A DNA stretch of 64,000 nucleotides from Eriocheir sinensis (GCF_024679095.1 NC_066512.1:10675409-10739408); one strand, 5' to 3'. Shown: positions 13,101 to 27,007, counted from the stretch's first letter. A program made the numbers and translations. Notes: a model not told the origin generated them from the sequence alone.

Positions 13101-14014
13101 GAAGGAATTTTGAGTCAACAGTCCTTGCTGAGTGCTGCAAGGTCCTGGGTATCAAGAAGACCCGGACCACCCCTCTGCACCCACAGTCAGATGGAATGGT
13201 GGAGAGGTTTAATTGGACGTTGGGCCAGGAGTTGGCCAAGCAATGCAACAATGATCAGTCTTCATGGGATCAGAAGCTGCCTGCGCTCCTCATGGCCTAC
13301 AGGTCTGCCGCCCACGAGACTACGGGGTATTCACCGGCAAAGCTGATGTTTGGACGTGAGCTGCGATTGCCGATGGACCTACTGACAGGAAGGCCTCCTG
13401 GGGAAAGCCTTCCAAGGGACGCCTCCAGTTTTGCCCGTCAACTAGAGGAGCGGCTGGAAGAAGTGCACCATCAAGTCCGAGGTGCCTTGAAGTTCTCCGG
13501 GGAGGCCATGAAGCGCGGTTACAATATGAGGGCAAGCCACGTTGACTTCAAGGAAGGAGACCAAGTCTGGGTTTACAACCCGCAGAGGAAGAAAGGACAG
13601 TCTCCGAAGTTACAGAGCCCCTGGGAAGGCCTTTACACTGTGCTAGAACGCCTCTCCGACGTGACTTACCGAATCCGGAGAACGGAAAGGACCAAGCCGA
13701 AAGTTGTCCACGTCAACCGCCTATGGAGGTACCACGGTCCGGGAAACTACACCTGGAACAACTACAGACACCCAGCAACCGACGAAAACGCAAGGGACGT
13801 CCAGGACCGAGAGGAGGTCGACGACGACATAGGTCTTCTGGACCTTTCAGCCGAGGGAGATAACCTCCCGGCTTCGGCAGATGTTCCAGGGACACCCCAA
13901 GAAGCGGACGACGACGAGGCGCACCAGGAGACAGACGCGCAGGAGGCACCGAGCAGAAGACAGAGACAACGCAGGCGTCCACAGCGATACGACGATTATT
14001 ATGTTTTTGATTAA
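10130..14014 (+). CDS. Gypsy pol polyprotein: protease, RT, RNase H, integrase
   Basis: An open frame of 1294 codons. It opens just after a TGA at 10127 and has no ATG there, so it is probably expressed as a Gag-Pol fusion by -1 frameshifting. Domains in order: aspartic protease with DTGS near residue 62; reverse transcriptase with LDMKSGYHQ, FGLCNAPATF and YVDD at about 478-481; RNase H with DASDEG near 628, TDHAALRWL near 692 and GNADNLSRR near 734; integrase with an HHCC zinc finger (about 860-901) and catalytic D929, D989 and E1025 (35 residues between the last two, as expected). After the core comes a basic domain with PKVVHVNRLWRY near the end, then an acidic, Gln/Arg-rich tail. The protein copies RNA to cDNA and integrates it. 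All catalytic residues I can check are present. The copy cannot move autonomously because the 5' LTR and part of gag are gone. Confidence 0.93.
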   Translation: MSENCAPNEGPPLGKLRRTGSRGQRPVCPVHAPKISTCRRTTMTSCQVEGKVDGVLWPVVVDTGSERTLVRPDVVSHRRLPKTPHRLCGVTGHYAELRGPVDVKFELGGKEEFLSVYVADMDDPCILGMDYLVSHRCELDFRAKQLTVGGRRVPLTTVNKEDLPVTVKRTTIIPPGSEMLLPCQITGAPPASLCVVESGSRCPVENGVIVVSTLVDPAAAEVPVVVANVSFSPKKIEQGTMVGLCQEIDQEPRTCVCRRTLTKPQEELPDYLRDLFDRSSKCLEEPQVEQLRELLVRNADVFSTGDLDLGCTDLVEHHIDTGSHRPVKQAPRRMAPARRKEMDEVMDDLRQQGLIERSSSPWASAVVLVRKKDGSLRCCVDYRALNDLTIKDSYPLPRIDDTLDALVGSKWFSTLDMKSGYHQVKIAEQDKEKTAFSYGQGLWQFKVMPFGLCNAPATFERLMERVLEGLHWKTALIYVDDVIVFGQTFEQEMERLSEVFARFRAAHLKLTPKKCCLFQREVQYLGHIVSEAGVRTDPEKVAAVRDWPTPTNVKELRSFLGLCSYYRRFVKGFATIAAPLHLLTKKGRKFEWTAETQVAFENLKEALISSPVLTYPDPSKPFILDCDASDEGIGGVLSQACADMERVVAYFSKKLTPADKKFCVTRKELLAVVKSLDFFHAYLYGATFTIRTDHAALRWLKSLKNPEGQLARWIGKLEQHHYTIVHRSGLTHGNADNLSRRPCLPECQHCLQRESVQNMCRRTTVEQTAEVPWEDLGKLQREDRDLRPIMTLLSQSSTRPGWEVISRESPTTKNYWTQWDTLRMDDGVLQRRWVSIDGLDHYWSTVLPVKSREGVLKEMHDSITSGHLGVKTTLSRLRQRFYWVGMRKDVEEWCHACEVCCAKKGPKKRHRAPLQLYQVGAPMERVAVDIAGPLPLTTNGNKYICVTMDYFTKWPEAYAIPDQEATTIAKVLVEEFFCRFGVPNELHSDQGRNFESTVLAECCKVLGIKKTRTTPLHPQSDGMVERFNWTLGQELAKQCNNDQSSWDQKLPALLMAYRSAAHETTGYSPAKLMFGRELRLPMDLLTGRPPGESLPRDASSFARQLEERLEEVHHQVRGALKFSGEAMKRGYNMRASHVDFKEGDQVWVYNPQRKKGQSPKLQSPWEGLYTVLERLSDVTYRIRRTERTKPKVVHVNRLWRYHGPGNYTWNNYRHPATDENARDVQDREEVDDDIGLLDLSAEGDNLPASADVPGTPQEADDDEAHQETDAQEAPSRRQRQRRRPQRYDDYYVFD

Positions 14015-14064
14015 TTCTCTTATGTTTGTATATAGTTAAGTGTGTGATCGGGACGATCACAATT

Positions 14065-14080
14065 AAGAGGGGGGGGATAC
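14065..14080 (+). promoter_or_regulatory. Polypurine tract of the Gypsy element
   Basis: AAGAGGGGGGGATAC-type purine run directly before the 3' LTR. It is the usual primer site for plus-strand cDNA synthesis. Confidence 0.85.
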
Positions 14081-14472
14081 TGTTGTGCTGGAAGCTTCCC
14101 CCGGCGTCCATAGGCCTCTAGAAGGCTCCAGGAGAAGCGAGCAGGGGGGCTGGGAGCAAAGCCTCGTCCGCGCCCCGCGGGGCGCGGCCAGGCGCCAGGC
14201 GGGAAGTGTTGCCAACTCGCACATACTTTTGCTACATGTTCTTGTATGATCTAAAATATACTGTAACATTCTAGATTGTACTGTTCTGGATATATATAGG
14301 AGAAGAGGGCGAGAGGAGACAGTCCCAGTCATAGTAAGCTAGTGGTCAGTGAAGTGTACTACTAAGGAAGAATATTAAACTACAGAAGTTGTGCAAAGTA
14401 TTTATTTATATCTCCCTCCCACGGAGTCTTGTGACGGCGACACGGAACCCAAGTAATACGTCCGGCATAACA
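14081..14472 (+). repeat. Gypsy 3' LTR (392 bp)
   Basis: It starts TGTTGTG right after the polypurine tract and ends CATAACA, giving TG...CA ends with a near-perfect 7-bp terminal inverted repeat. A TATA-like GATATATATAGG lies at about 14289-14300. The end at 14472 is inferred from these termini because no second LTR is available to compare, and no target-site duplication can be tested. Confidence 0.8.
14289..14300 (+). promoter_or_regulatory. Putative TATA box in the Gypsy LTR
   Basis: GATATATATAGG about 190 bp before the LTR end. A TCATAGT initiator-like word follows about 30 bp downstream. Function is inferred from position only. Confidence 0.5.
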
Positions 14473-15314
<842 letters not shown>

Positions 15315-15506
15315 AGTAGCTTCCAAGCCAAATTTGTGGCTTTATCATTATTTGAAATAGAAGCCAGAATTTCTGCCATGATATAAACCTCCCAAAATGC
15401 ATAAAAAATAAACTGAATAATAAATTGATATATATTATAATATATATAAATGGATTGGATGATTTTTGATTCTATTTCATTATTTTATTTAGATACTTAA
15501 CTAAAC

Positions 15507-15534
15507 TAACCTAACCTAACCTAACTAACCCTAG
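15507..15534 (-). repeat. Interstitial arthropod telomere-type repeat, (TTAGG)n
   Basis: The plus strand reads TAACCTAACCTAACCTAACT, about three CCTAA units plus degenerate ones, which is TTAGG on the minus strand. It lies about 225 bp beyond the stop of LINE-B, on that element's 3' side. Confidence 0.7.
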
Positions 15535-15759
15535 AAACATGACCCCCCCTCTCTCTTATTTAAACAAATTTTTTTACAAAAAAGGGAGGCTCAAAATTAC
15601 ACTTTTTAGGTATAATTATTCTAAGAGCCTGTGTATGGAACAAATTGAATTGTCGAATGTTGAAACATACAAGCATACAAATACAAAATACGAAAAATTA
15701 AAGAAAAACATGTAAAAACAATATGGAATAATGTCAGTTTGTCACTTTATATTTATAGT

Positions 15760-17829
15760 TTATAGCACTAGCGCACTTGGGTGTCCCTCACGCCACCTGT
15801 GAGCAGCCAGCTTCACCTGCTGCGTGCTCATGTTCTCCACTTGGGGAGTGGCTGCCGTGAACATGTTCCACAGGCGTGTGGTCCTGGCTGTATATGTGCG
15901 CTGGTGCTGCCTGGAGTGTGATCGAGGCACCTCCACGAGCTGGTCACCGGAGAGTGTAGTCCGGGTGAACCTCTGAGCAGCGCGTGGAGGGAGCCTCAAG
16001 CTGCTGAGGTGGGGAACCCCCTGCACCTGGGCTTTGTGACACACCACCAGTGCTGAGACATCACGGCGGTGCTCCCGCGATGTCACAATGGCAGACTCCT
16101 CCTCCAGGTGCTCGCTGGCCTCCACCAGACGCAGTGCTCGTCGCTGCACTGCGTCGAGCCTCTGCATGTGGGTGGCAGCACTCGCCATCCAGCACAGGGC
16201 ACCGTACTCCAGATACGGACGTATCTGTGCCTTGAAGAGAGTGAGGATGCCCCGTGGGTCGAGGGATCCCGCTACTCTTCGCAGGGCAGAGACTCGCAGG
16301 GAGGCCTGGCGGGCAACAGCTCGGACGTGGAGGTCGAAGCGCAGGCTTTGGTCCACAGTCACTCCCAGGACCTTGATGTGGTCCTGGAGGGGCAGACTCT
16401 TGCCTCCAAGACGCAGCTGGCCTGAGACTGCTCGAGAGGCGTCTGGGGACCGTGAGATGACCATGGCCTGCGTCTTCTCCGTGGCGAGGGTGACCTGCCA
16501 CTCCTCTCCCCACTGCTCCACCAGGTTGAGCTGCCTGTTGATCTCCTCGACGGCGCGCTGGCTGTCGGGGCGGCAGTAGGAGCGGGAGAGTGTGCAGTCA
16601 TCGGTGTAGGCTGACACTGCCGATAGCTGCCGGAGGAGATCGTCGATATATATGTTCCACAGGAATGGGCCAAGCACGGCACCCTGTGGAACTGAGGCAT
16701 GCACTGGTGAAGGCCTTGATGACTGCCCGTTGATCACCACCTGAAGGGCCCTCCCCTGGAGGTAATCCATGAGCAGCATCAGTAGGGCACCCTGGACACC
16801 TTTGGCGCGAAACTTCTCAATGAGCCCCGCATGCCAAACCCTGTCAAAGGCTCCAGCAATATCCAGGGTTACAACGAGTGTGTCCAGGCCTTCATCCAGT
16901 GCGTCTTGCCAATCCTTGGAGAGGAGGAGGAGGAGGTCCGCGGTGGACTGGCCAGGCCTGAAGCCAAACTGTCTATCTGAGAGGAGATGGCTCTCACTCA
17001 GATGCTGACAGATGACTGCAGCCACCACACGCTCCAGCACCTTGCCCACCACAGAAAGCAAGGAAATGGGCCTGTAGTTGCTGGGCTCGGACCTCGAATT
17101 TTTCTTGTGGACCGGAACCGCACGCGCCCCCTTCCATAGTGAAGGCCACTTGCACTCCCTCAGGCAAGACGTGAAGACGGCGGAGAGAGGACCTGAGAGC
17201 TCCTTGGCACAATTCTTGAGGAGGCGTGGGCTCATGTCATCCGGGCCAACGGCTTTACCTGCGTCCAGCGCGCTGAGCAGCCGCTCAACCTGCCCTGCCG
17301 TCACCGACACAGAGGAGACAACACGGTCGGTTTCCTGTGGCAGCACAGGTGCGGGTCGTCCTGGGTCACCAACCTTCATTTTCTTGGCGAATAGTTTAGC
17401 CAGGAGCGAGGCTTTGTCTCCACTGCTTGTGGCCGTGGAACCGTCAGGCCTGGTGAGTGGAGGGACGGCATGGGGTTGGTTAGCCCCCTGCCGCTCCTTA
17501 ACGAGACTCCACCAGGTTTTGTTGCCAACTCCTGGGCCGCAAAGTTTCCGTTGCTGGTCCTCTCTCTGTCGCCTCTTCGCCCACGCGCAGGTAGCTGTCA
17601 TCCGTTTGGAGGCCTCCCGGTGTTGGACCTTATTTTGGCGTGACGGATGACACTTGTACCTCTCCCAGGCGGCATGCTTGGCCTCGGCAGCAACCCGGCA
17701 CCGGAAACCGAACCAACCGGGGTCACTAGGCCTGGCGAGGTACACCCTGCTGGGGACATACTGTTGCTGGAGGGCAAGGAGCTTGGTGGTGAGAGCCCGT
17801 GCCTTGGCCTCGGCGTCCCCAACCAACAA
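15760..17829 (-). pseudogene. LINE-B reverse transcriptase (ORF2, second part)
   Basis: An open frame of 689 codons. In order: a linker rich in Arg/Lys; DAGKAVGPDDMSPRLL (RT motif 0/1, near residue 190); NYRPISLLSVVGKVLERV; FGFRPGQSTADLL; catalytic LDIAGAFDRVWH near 326; SVPQGAVLGPFLW; the catalytic AYTDDCTL box near 408; then the thumb and C-terminal region with YGALCWM and TTRLWNMF. The first Asp of the DD pair and the aspartate of motif A are present, so the polymerase core looks competent. It would perform target-primed reverse transcription. It is separated from the endonuclease part only by one TAG (17836-17838) in the same frame. Confidence 0.9.
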
Positions 17830-17835
17830 GGTCTC

Positions 17836-18651
17836 CTAGTCCGTGTCCTCCACGGCGTGTCTCATTGACGGCCAGTCGGCCCTCTCCCAAAGCCAGATGG
17901 TGCGCGGGACTGCATCTTCTCTCTCTGTGGTCAGCTCAACCCGAGCCAGTACGGCATAGTGGTCAGAGCTGCCCACTGGCCCCAGCTGCTGGCAGCGGAG
18001 GCTGGCCTCGGGGAGGTCCGATAGCACAGGGTCCAGTAGCCCTCCTCGCTCATGTGTGGGGAAGGTTACGTGGTTTACCAGACCCTGCACCGTCAGTAAG
18101 TTATCGAAGGCTCCCTGCTCCAGGTGGAAGTTTAGATCTCCCACCACCATCACGTGGGAGCATTGGTGACGCAGGAGCAGGGTGTCGAGCTCCTCCGTCA
18201 GGCAATCCAGAGGAGCCCGTCCTTGCCTAAGGGGGCGGTATATGACACAGAGGAGGAGACCACTGTTGTCCGTCAGTGCCACCCTGAAAAATAGAGCTTC
18301 CGTTTGGTGAGGCAGAGTCACCTCGAGCTTTTGTACATTTAGGCAGCCCTTAAAGCAGGCAGCCACGCCTCCGCCTGCTCTGTTCTCCCTGTCCTTCCTC
18401 ACCCAGTGGGAATAACCCGGGATTTTGCCAAACGTTGGCTCCACCTCCTCAGTGAGCCACGATTCCGTCACAGCAACAACGTCGGCTCGATGGCGCAGGA
18501 CAAAATTGTGGGTGAGGTCGCCAACATTTGTGCGCATTCCCCTGACATTGGCCGACACGCCGGGTGAGGCGCCCATGCCCTCGCAGCCTCGCGTTGGCTT
18601 GGCAGGGAGGTGTGGTGGTGAGGCGAGACGTATTAGTGTCTGCCCTGCCAC
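17836..18651 (-). pseudogene. LINE-B APE-like endonuclease (ORF2, first part)
   Basis: A frame of 271 codons that opens after a TGA just upstream and begins at a GTG, so the true start is unknown. APE-type endonuclease motifs are present in order: NVRGMRTNVGDL, VVAVTESWL, GGGVAACF, VIYRPL, VVGDLNFHL, PTHERGGLLDPVLSD and GSSDHYAVL. The GDxN and SDH motifs match catalytic residues known in this family. It nicks target DNA to prime reverse transcription. It ends at a single TAG. The RT ORF follows in the same frame, so this was one ORF interrupted by one substitution. Confidence 0.88.
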
Positions 18652-18838
18652 GAGGGGGCGGGCCAGGTGCGGTGAAGCTCAGGCTGTTGTTGATGATGTT
18701 GCCAGGTGGGGGGCTGCTAGGTGTCCTGAAAGGGCTGCTGAGGGTGGAGAGTTTGCTGCCTCCCCAAGCCTTCCGTCAGGACTCTCCTGAGCAGCATTTC
18801 CTGGCGATGGTCAGCAGCACGGCCGTAGCACGCCTCGG

Positions 18839-19605
<767 letters not shown>

Positions 19606-19930
19606 GTAGGAGTAAGGTAGTGGGGGTAATGGGATTGAGATAATAGTGCCAATGAGCCTGCTTATGTAAAAATAAAGGAAGCAGTTTATTACCTAGTGGG
19701 ATGAGTGTGGAGGGGTAAGCTGTTTTCTGGGAATGTGTTATTGTTGTCAGAAGAAAACTAAGAGATGAATGTTGGTAAAGGTAAGACATTGGGAGTAATG
19801 AGATGAGATAAAAGTGCTACTGTACCTACTTATGGGAAAGGAAAAGATGCAGTCTATTACCTAATGTGTAGAAACTGGAAGGATTGTTTTCTGGCTAAGG
19901 ACGGTTAGAAGAAAATGGAATGTAGCTGTC
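19606..19930. repeat. Diverged tandem repeat, period about 168 bp
   Basis: Two successive units share GGGNGTAATG, GATAAnAGTGC, CTTATG, AGTNTATTACCTA, TTTTCTGG and AGAAGAAAA in the same order with indels (about 19622 against 19790). Weaker echoes (TTACCTAATG near 20307) suggest further decayed copies. It is non-coding. Confidence 0.6.
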
Positions 19931-20815
19931 TTCTGGAGTAGAAATGGATGCTGACTTTCAACGTAAACTGAGAAGAAAAATGTGTTATCGGAGGTGCTAA
20001 GGTTGGGATTAAGGATTGTTGTTGTTGGCTTTAACAGTTTGGGAAAAGGAATATAGGTATAATAATAGAAATTGCAGAAGGGGATGAGAGGCCTGCTGAG
20101 TCAGAGAAAAAGTGTGTATCCTTTGAGCACGTGGAGTTGTAGGACAAGGAGATAGATAGCGGGACAGAGATAGAATAAGAAAATGTGTGTAAAAAACATA
20201 CGAGTAATGTGGCTTGGTTAGATTAAGATGTGATGTGCATGTCCTCAAGTGTACCAAAGTGCGTGTTAGTCATATTAATATAAAGAATTAATAGGAACGT
20301 GTACATTACCTAATGAAAACAAACTGAGAAAGTGAGTGGGATTTAGCATAATATATACGCGAGAAAAAAGTATGCTTCTTGATTAAAACAAAATGGAAGA
20401 AAATTATCTAATCATTTTGTTCTATTGGAGGTAAGCAATATCATTATAGATGTATGAAAGGATAAAGCATATACCTCTGAGGAAGGGACGGAAGGAACAA
20501 AAGAGATGCGAAATATGAAGAAAAAGGGAGGAGGGAGGTAATGGTTTCGTAATTTTTCACAAGGGCAGGGAGAAAGAGGGAGAGCAAACTCCATCACAGT
20601 GTCTGCGGTAATGCTAATGGGCTTATGCAACCCATCAACTTCAGACTCAATTTGCATAATTCCCTTATAGACCATCCTTCTCTTCCCTGCCTTCACTCCC
20701 CACCGCCACCTCCACCAAGGCCTGTCTCTCTTCTCTCTTCGAAAACACATCTCACGCCGACAGCTTACAAATGTAAATAGCTCAATCCCTGCCAACGTCC
20801 CGGCCTGTAATGGCG
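19931..20815. other. Spacer, nothing recognised
   Basis: Purine-rich DNA. The open frame at 20412-20795 (-) has no domain and low-complexity ends, so it is not called as a gene. Confidence 0.5.
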
Positions 20816-21016
20816 ACGGCTGTAACGGTGGTGGTGGAAGGTGCGGTGGTAGAAATAGTGGTGGTGGGAGAGATTGGTTGTAGTAGTAAAAGTAGTTTCA
20901 GTAATGGTAGCAGCAGCAATAGTAGTAGTGTTATTATTATTATTATTATTAGTAGTAGTAGTAGTTGTAGTAGAGGTAGTAGTAGTAGTAGTAGTCGTAG
21001 TCGTAGTAGTAGTACA
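20816..21016. repeat. Imperfect (GTA/GTG)n trinucleotide tract
   Basis: Runs of GTGGTG, GTAGTA and TTATTA triplets. The Ser-rich and Thr-rich frames are by-products. Confidence 0.9.
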
Positions 21017-21114
21017 AACTATAAGTGACAAATATATCGGCTAAGCTGTATCAGTTTACTAACTCTTCTTTCACTTATTTTCTTGTTTTTCACCCTTCCC
21101 ACCACGTTAAGGGT

Positions 21115-21115
<1 letters not shown>

Positions 21116-21159
<44 letters not shown>
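21116..21159. repeat. (AC)n microsatellite
   Basis: About 22 AC units. Confidence 0.97.
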
Positions 21160-22727
<1,568 letters not shown>

Positions 22728-22990
22728 GCAACAGTTTAATGTATGTTTCAGTGACGCCTTGCCTCCCGCGTGTCTGCATAACGGAGTTTCAACCGAGGCA
22801 TTTTTTCTTCATAATTATGAAAGGCATGCATAGTGGTGCATTGTAATGCTGATTGTTCTCCTGGACGGTTAGTCTAGTATTGAACATATTCTGTTTTGAT
22901 ACTGATTATAAATTGGATAATATTCCTTAAAACCATGTTTGTCGTTATATTTTGTGAATTAATATTATGATCTCTTTTCATGTTTTAGGG

Positions 22991-23203
22991 CAGGGGTTAT
23001 TAGCCTTTTAATAATCCTAAACCCCCATTGGACTGTTCAGTATGGTTAGATACTTCACATACTTCGCTTGACTGCCGAAATCATCACCACCAATCCTGTT
23101 TGATATATAATATATAATAAGATTCAGAGATTGAGTCTAATACCGTCAGCATTTGGTTCTTGTATCCCTAAGGGGTATGGATACCCCCGGTTAAGAACCC
23201 TTG
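22991..23203. mobile_element. hAT-like MITE, 213 bp
   Basis: The left end CAGGGGTTATTAGCC and the inverted right end CAAGGGTTCTTAACC form a terminal inverted repeat with three mismatches. Both fit the CAgggGTTcTTAACC-type ends of hAT elements. The flanking 8-mers TTTTAGGG (22983-22990) and CTCTAGGG (23204-23211) match at 6 of 8, fitting an aged 8-bp target duplication. There is no coding capacity. Confidence 0.72.
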
Positions 23204-23211
23204 CTCTAGGG

Positions 23212-24073
23212 GATCTGACCTTGCAAACGTTTTACATAGATCTGGATTAGTTTTCTTTTTGTGTATGACATCGCTGATATCTTTGATTTTTGCTAAATGT
23301 ATTGTCCTCTCCTGCTTTACTCCTTAGTGTACCTTTCAAAGCCTCACTTTATATCACCTAAGGTTACAGTAGACTCATCCACTTTCCAAAATAAACAATC
23401 ACACACAAAGACACGCGGTGTGGTGTCGTCAGTCATCCCGTATCATGAAACATCCCATCCGGAATACATACATGATTTTTGACACGGTACCGTGTCTTCT
23501 GTCGACTGCTTGTCGGGATCTGTCCCACTCAAGTTTATTTATATTATCATAAAAGCAAATGATGACGTATTTATGTATATTATCAACAATCACTTCTTTT
23601 TCTTGTGACTTGTTCCACTTTGCATCGCATTTTAGGTCCCCCTTGGTACTTTTTTACACTTAGATGCTTCACTTAGTTACTCTGTGATAGTAAAAATTGG
23701 GTTCCGCGATGCGAAGTTCAGGATGGCGTGTCTCACGACAAAGGATGTCAGACGACACCATACTCGGGCGTACGCATGTAATCCAGAACTATCTGCCATC
23801 TACAATGGAGCATACGCTATAGATGCGCGTGGCCTCGAAGCTCATCTTCTCTGATCACTAATATTCTTTATTAAGGATGTTTTTGGAAAAATAGTTTAAG
23901 GAGAGGTGGTGATGGCTGGGAATGGTGATAGTTATGATCGCAGTTGCGAAACGTGGTGCTTGGGAGAGTGGTCATTGGGTTCGAAGAGTGGTAGCGGTAA
24001 GAGTGAGCTGCTCGTACCGGAATGTTAAGAATGTGCGGGAGAGAAGAACATGCGACCTATATCATCACTAAAG
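23212..24073. other. Spacer, nothing recognised
   Basis: No domain-bearing ORF, RNA gene or repeat family was identified. Confidence 0.5.
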
Positions 24074-24124
24074 GCGGCGGCCGCCGCCGCCGCCGCCTCC
24101 TCCTCCTCCTCCTCCTCCTCCTTG
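24074..24124. repeat. (GCC)n-(TCC)n trinucleotide tract
   Basis: GGCGGCGGCCGCCGCC runs into TCC repeats. It gives Ala/Ser or Gly/Arg polymer frames only. Confidence 0.95.
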
Positions 24125-24276
24125 CACTCTTGTCTTCATCCTTCCCCTCCGTTTCCGTATCCTCCTTTCCCACAGCCCCTTTACTCTTTACTGGTATTTA
24201 TTTTTAGCCACCATTTCATTGCGGCATTACGAATATCCAACTTTATTACCCCTCGCTTTTTTTAAGGTAAAAGTGA

Positions 24277-24430
<154 letters not shown>

Positions 24431-24673
24431 CCACATTTGTGTTTGTCTTCACGTGCCCCCGTTTTTAAAAGGAAGAACAAAACTGTACTCTGGTTTATAA
24501 GCAAACAAAGCATCGTTTGTCTTGGGCAGAGATCAAGAAAACAGTAAAATAGCCTGCAGAAAAGTACCGTGAGTTGCATACACCTGTTGGCCTGACTAAA
24601 CCTGTGGGCGAGCTTTACCTGGGCCCGGCGAGGTGATTACAGGGGAGAACAGGAGCAGGTGTGTCAATATTAG

Positions 24674-24856
<183 letters not shown>

Positions 24857-25027
24857 TAGGGTACACTATGTCAAAGACGCCGACGATATATCACCTCAGC
24901 CACCATCCTCCTTCCCCATCCCCCTTTTTCTTCCTTCCTCCTCCTTTTTCTCCTAGTCATTCCTTCCTCTCCTTTTCCTGCCCTATTCTCCTATTACCAC
25001 CCGATACTGCCTGCCTCATTTTGGATA

Positions 25028-25211
<184 letters not shown>

Positions 25212-25398
25212 GCGGGCGGGTGGGGTGGGGGGGAGTGAGCTTTAAAGATTGTTTTAGCGGAAAGTTTGACATTTACAAACGAGACGTCTTACCATCATCA
25301 TCAACATTCTCTTACACCCCTTACACCACCATTTCAGCTACCATCCCTATAATTATCGCTACATCCAATATCCACACCTACCCACACCCACACCCACC

Positions 25399-25436
<38 letters not shown>
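25399..25436. repeat. (AC)n microsatellite
   Basis: About 18 AC units after a (CACACC) degenerate lead-in. Confidence 0.96.
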
Positions 25437-25437
<1 letters not shown>

Positions 25438-25498
25438 CACAGCTACAACACACAGATAACACTTTGATATCAGCCATAGTGTTGCATAACATTATAGT

Positions 25499-25556
25499 CC
25501 CCCCCCCAGACATTACCCCCCGACACACTACCCCCTGACACACTACCCCCAACACA
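25499..25556. repeat. Short C-rich minisatellite
   Basis: About four units of an ACACACTACCCCC[CT]G-like sequence, after a run of C. Unit length varies slightly. Confidence 0.7.
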
Positions 25557-26105
25557 CCATCGGGCCTTTAATATATCCAATAATACTCACGGCTTTAGAC
25601 GCGTTGGTGTCCACGTTCCTACAACCCTTTCCATTCAATGTCTTCACCCCTGCAGGCTCCTACTCCACCTTTTAGTTTCTGTACCTATGTATATGGTATC
25701 ACCTCACCATGTAACACCTTCAGAGCATATTGGCATCCAAAGGTCCAAATATTCCTTGCCAACACAATACCTACTGATATCAACAAACTAATTACTTCCC
25801 TTCACCTTTACAGCTGCCTCAAGACACAGGTAGCAAGACATCGCGTACCAAACTTTCATCATCATCGCAATTCTCTTCTTATTCACAGACCCATTCAAAC
25901 ATAACAACCGAACTATACAATTCCAAACAATTTCTGAGCGTTACACTACAACAATGAAATAAAGCAGAAAACCGTTTTCCGGGAGATCAATCACACACAC
26001 CTCTCGCTAATACACAAGGAAATGAACATTCCTCCCAATTCGGTCATTATAAGACCAATTCTTGTACCGGGAGCTTCCGCCATCACCATCACAACGCCCC
26101 AGCTT

Positions 26106-26106
<1 letters not shown>
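25557..26106. other. Spacer, nothing recognised
   Basis: Mixed sequence without a supported gene or recognised mobile element. Confidence 0.5.

Positions 26107-26145
<39 letters not shown>
26107..26145. repeat. (AC)n microsatellite
   Basis: About 19 AC units. Confidence 0.96.
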
Positions 26146-26149
<4 letters not shown>

Positions 26150-26319
26150 TAAGCTTGGAGTGAAGGACTTAAATTACACTCCATTCCCCTCACATTTCCC
26201 GATTCCCCGCGTGAGCATTAAGCCGCATACTGACTGAGCTTCACGGTTGTTATCTGTTGCGATTTTGTTGTAGTTCATCTCTTGGCTTGTCGCTCTAAAC
26301 ATTCGTTGGTAAAGTTGTT

Positions 26320-26705
<386 letters not shown>

Positions 26706-27007
26706 GAGGGAGGGAGGAGGAGTGACGTAGTGATGACTGTGTCTGAATACTGTCTCTGGATATCGGGAATTTCTTTCAATTGTCAAGAGTATGTAGCTTA
26801 CTCATACACTTCTGGTAATGCACTATGCAGTCAGAAATTAGCGCAAGGTGTGAAATAAACTGTGGGAAAGTATAATAGTGATCCAACACTTCGTTCCCGA
26901 GAAAATCCAGAAGATCGAGGTAACACAGCTGCTGAAATGCGAAATAGGCGATTAATGCCAAAGTTATCAATCCGCCTCTTCAAGTCACAACTCAGTGTCC
27001 ATGTCTC

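Larger units (their letters stand above)
9590..14472 (+). mobile_element. Ty3/Gypsy LTR retrotransposon, 5'-truncated, 3' LTR present
   Basis: The element holds part of gag (9590-10178), a full open pol (10130-14014), a polypurine tract (14065-14080) and one LTR (14081-14472). The 5' LTR, primer binding site and start of gag are missing: gag coding begins directly at the junction with the oppositely oriented BEL remnant. GC content and codon use are higher than in the adjacent LINE and BEL sequence, and pol is undamaged, so this looks like a younger insertion. I see no env-like ORF after pol. Confidence 0.92.
15535..18838 (-). mobile_element. LINE-B: non-LTR retrotransposon, 5'-truncated, nearly intact ORF2
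   Basis: A minus-strand element with endonuclease (18651-17836) and RT (17829-15760) in the same frame, and about 225 bp of 3' UTR ending near a (TTAGG)-type stretch. On the 5' side coding potential fades about 150 bp before an (AT)n/(CT)n tract at 18839. No ORF1 is visible, so it is truncated or was lost. It is GC-rich, unlike its surroundings. The family resembles arthropod Jockey/CR1-group LINEs, and I cannot fix the clade without a phylogeny. Confidence 0.85.

Noticed and set aside
10670..14332. Minus-strand and alternate-frame ORFs over Gypsy pol
   Set aside because: Shadows of the 1294-codon pol frame. None carries a domain.
16050..17868. Several plus-strand and other-frame ORFs of 60-190 codons over LINE-B
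   Set aside because: Shadows of the GC-rich RT/endonuclease frame on the opposite strand.
20412..20795. 127-codon minus-strand ORF
   Set aside because: No recognisable domain, starts in a triplet-rich area, and has a composition typical of random purine-rich DNA.
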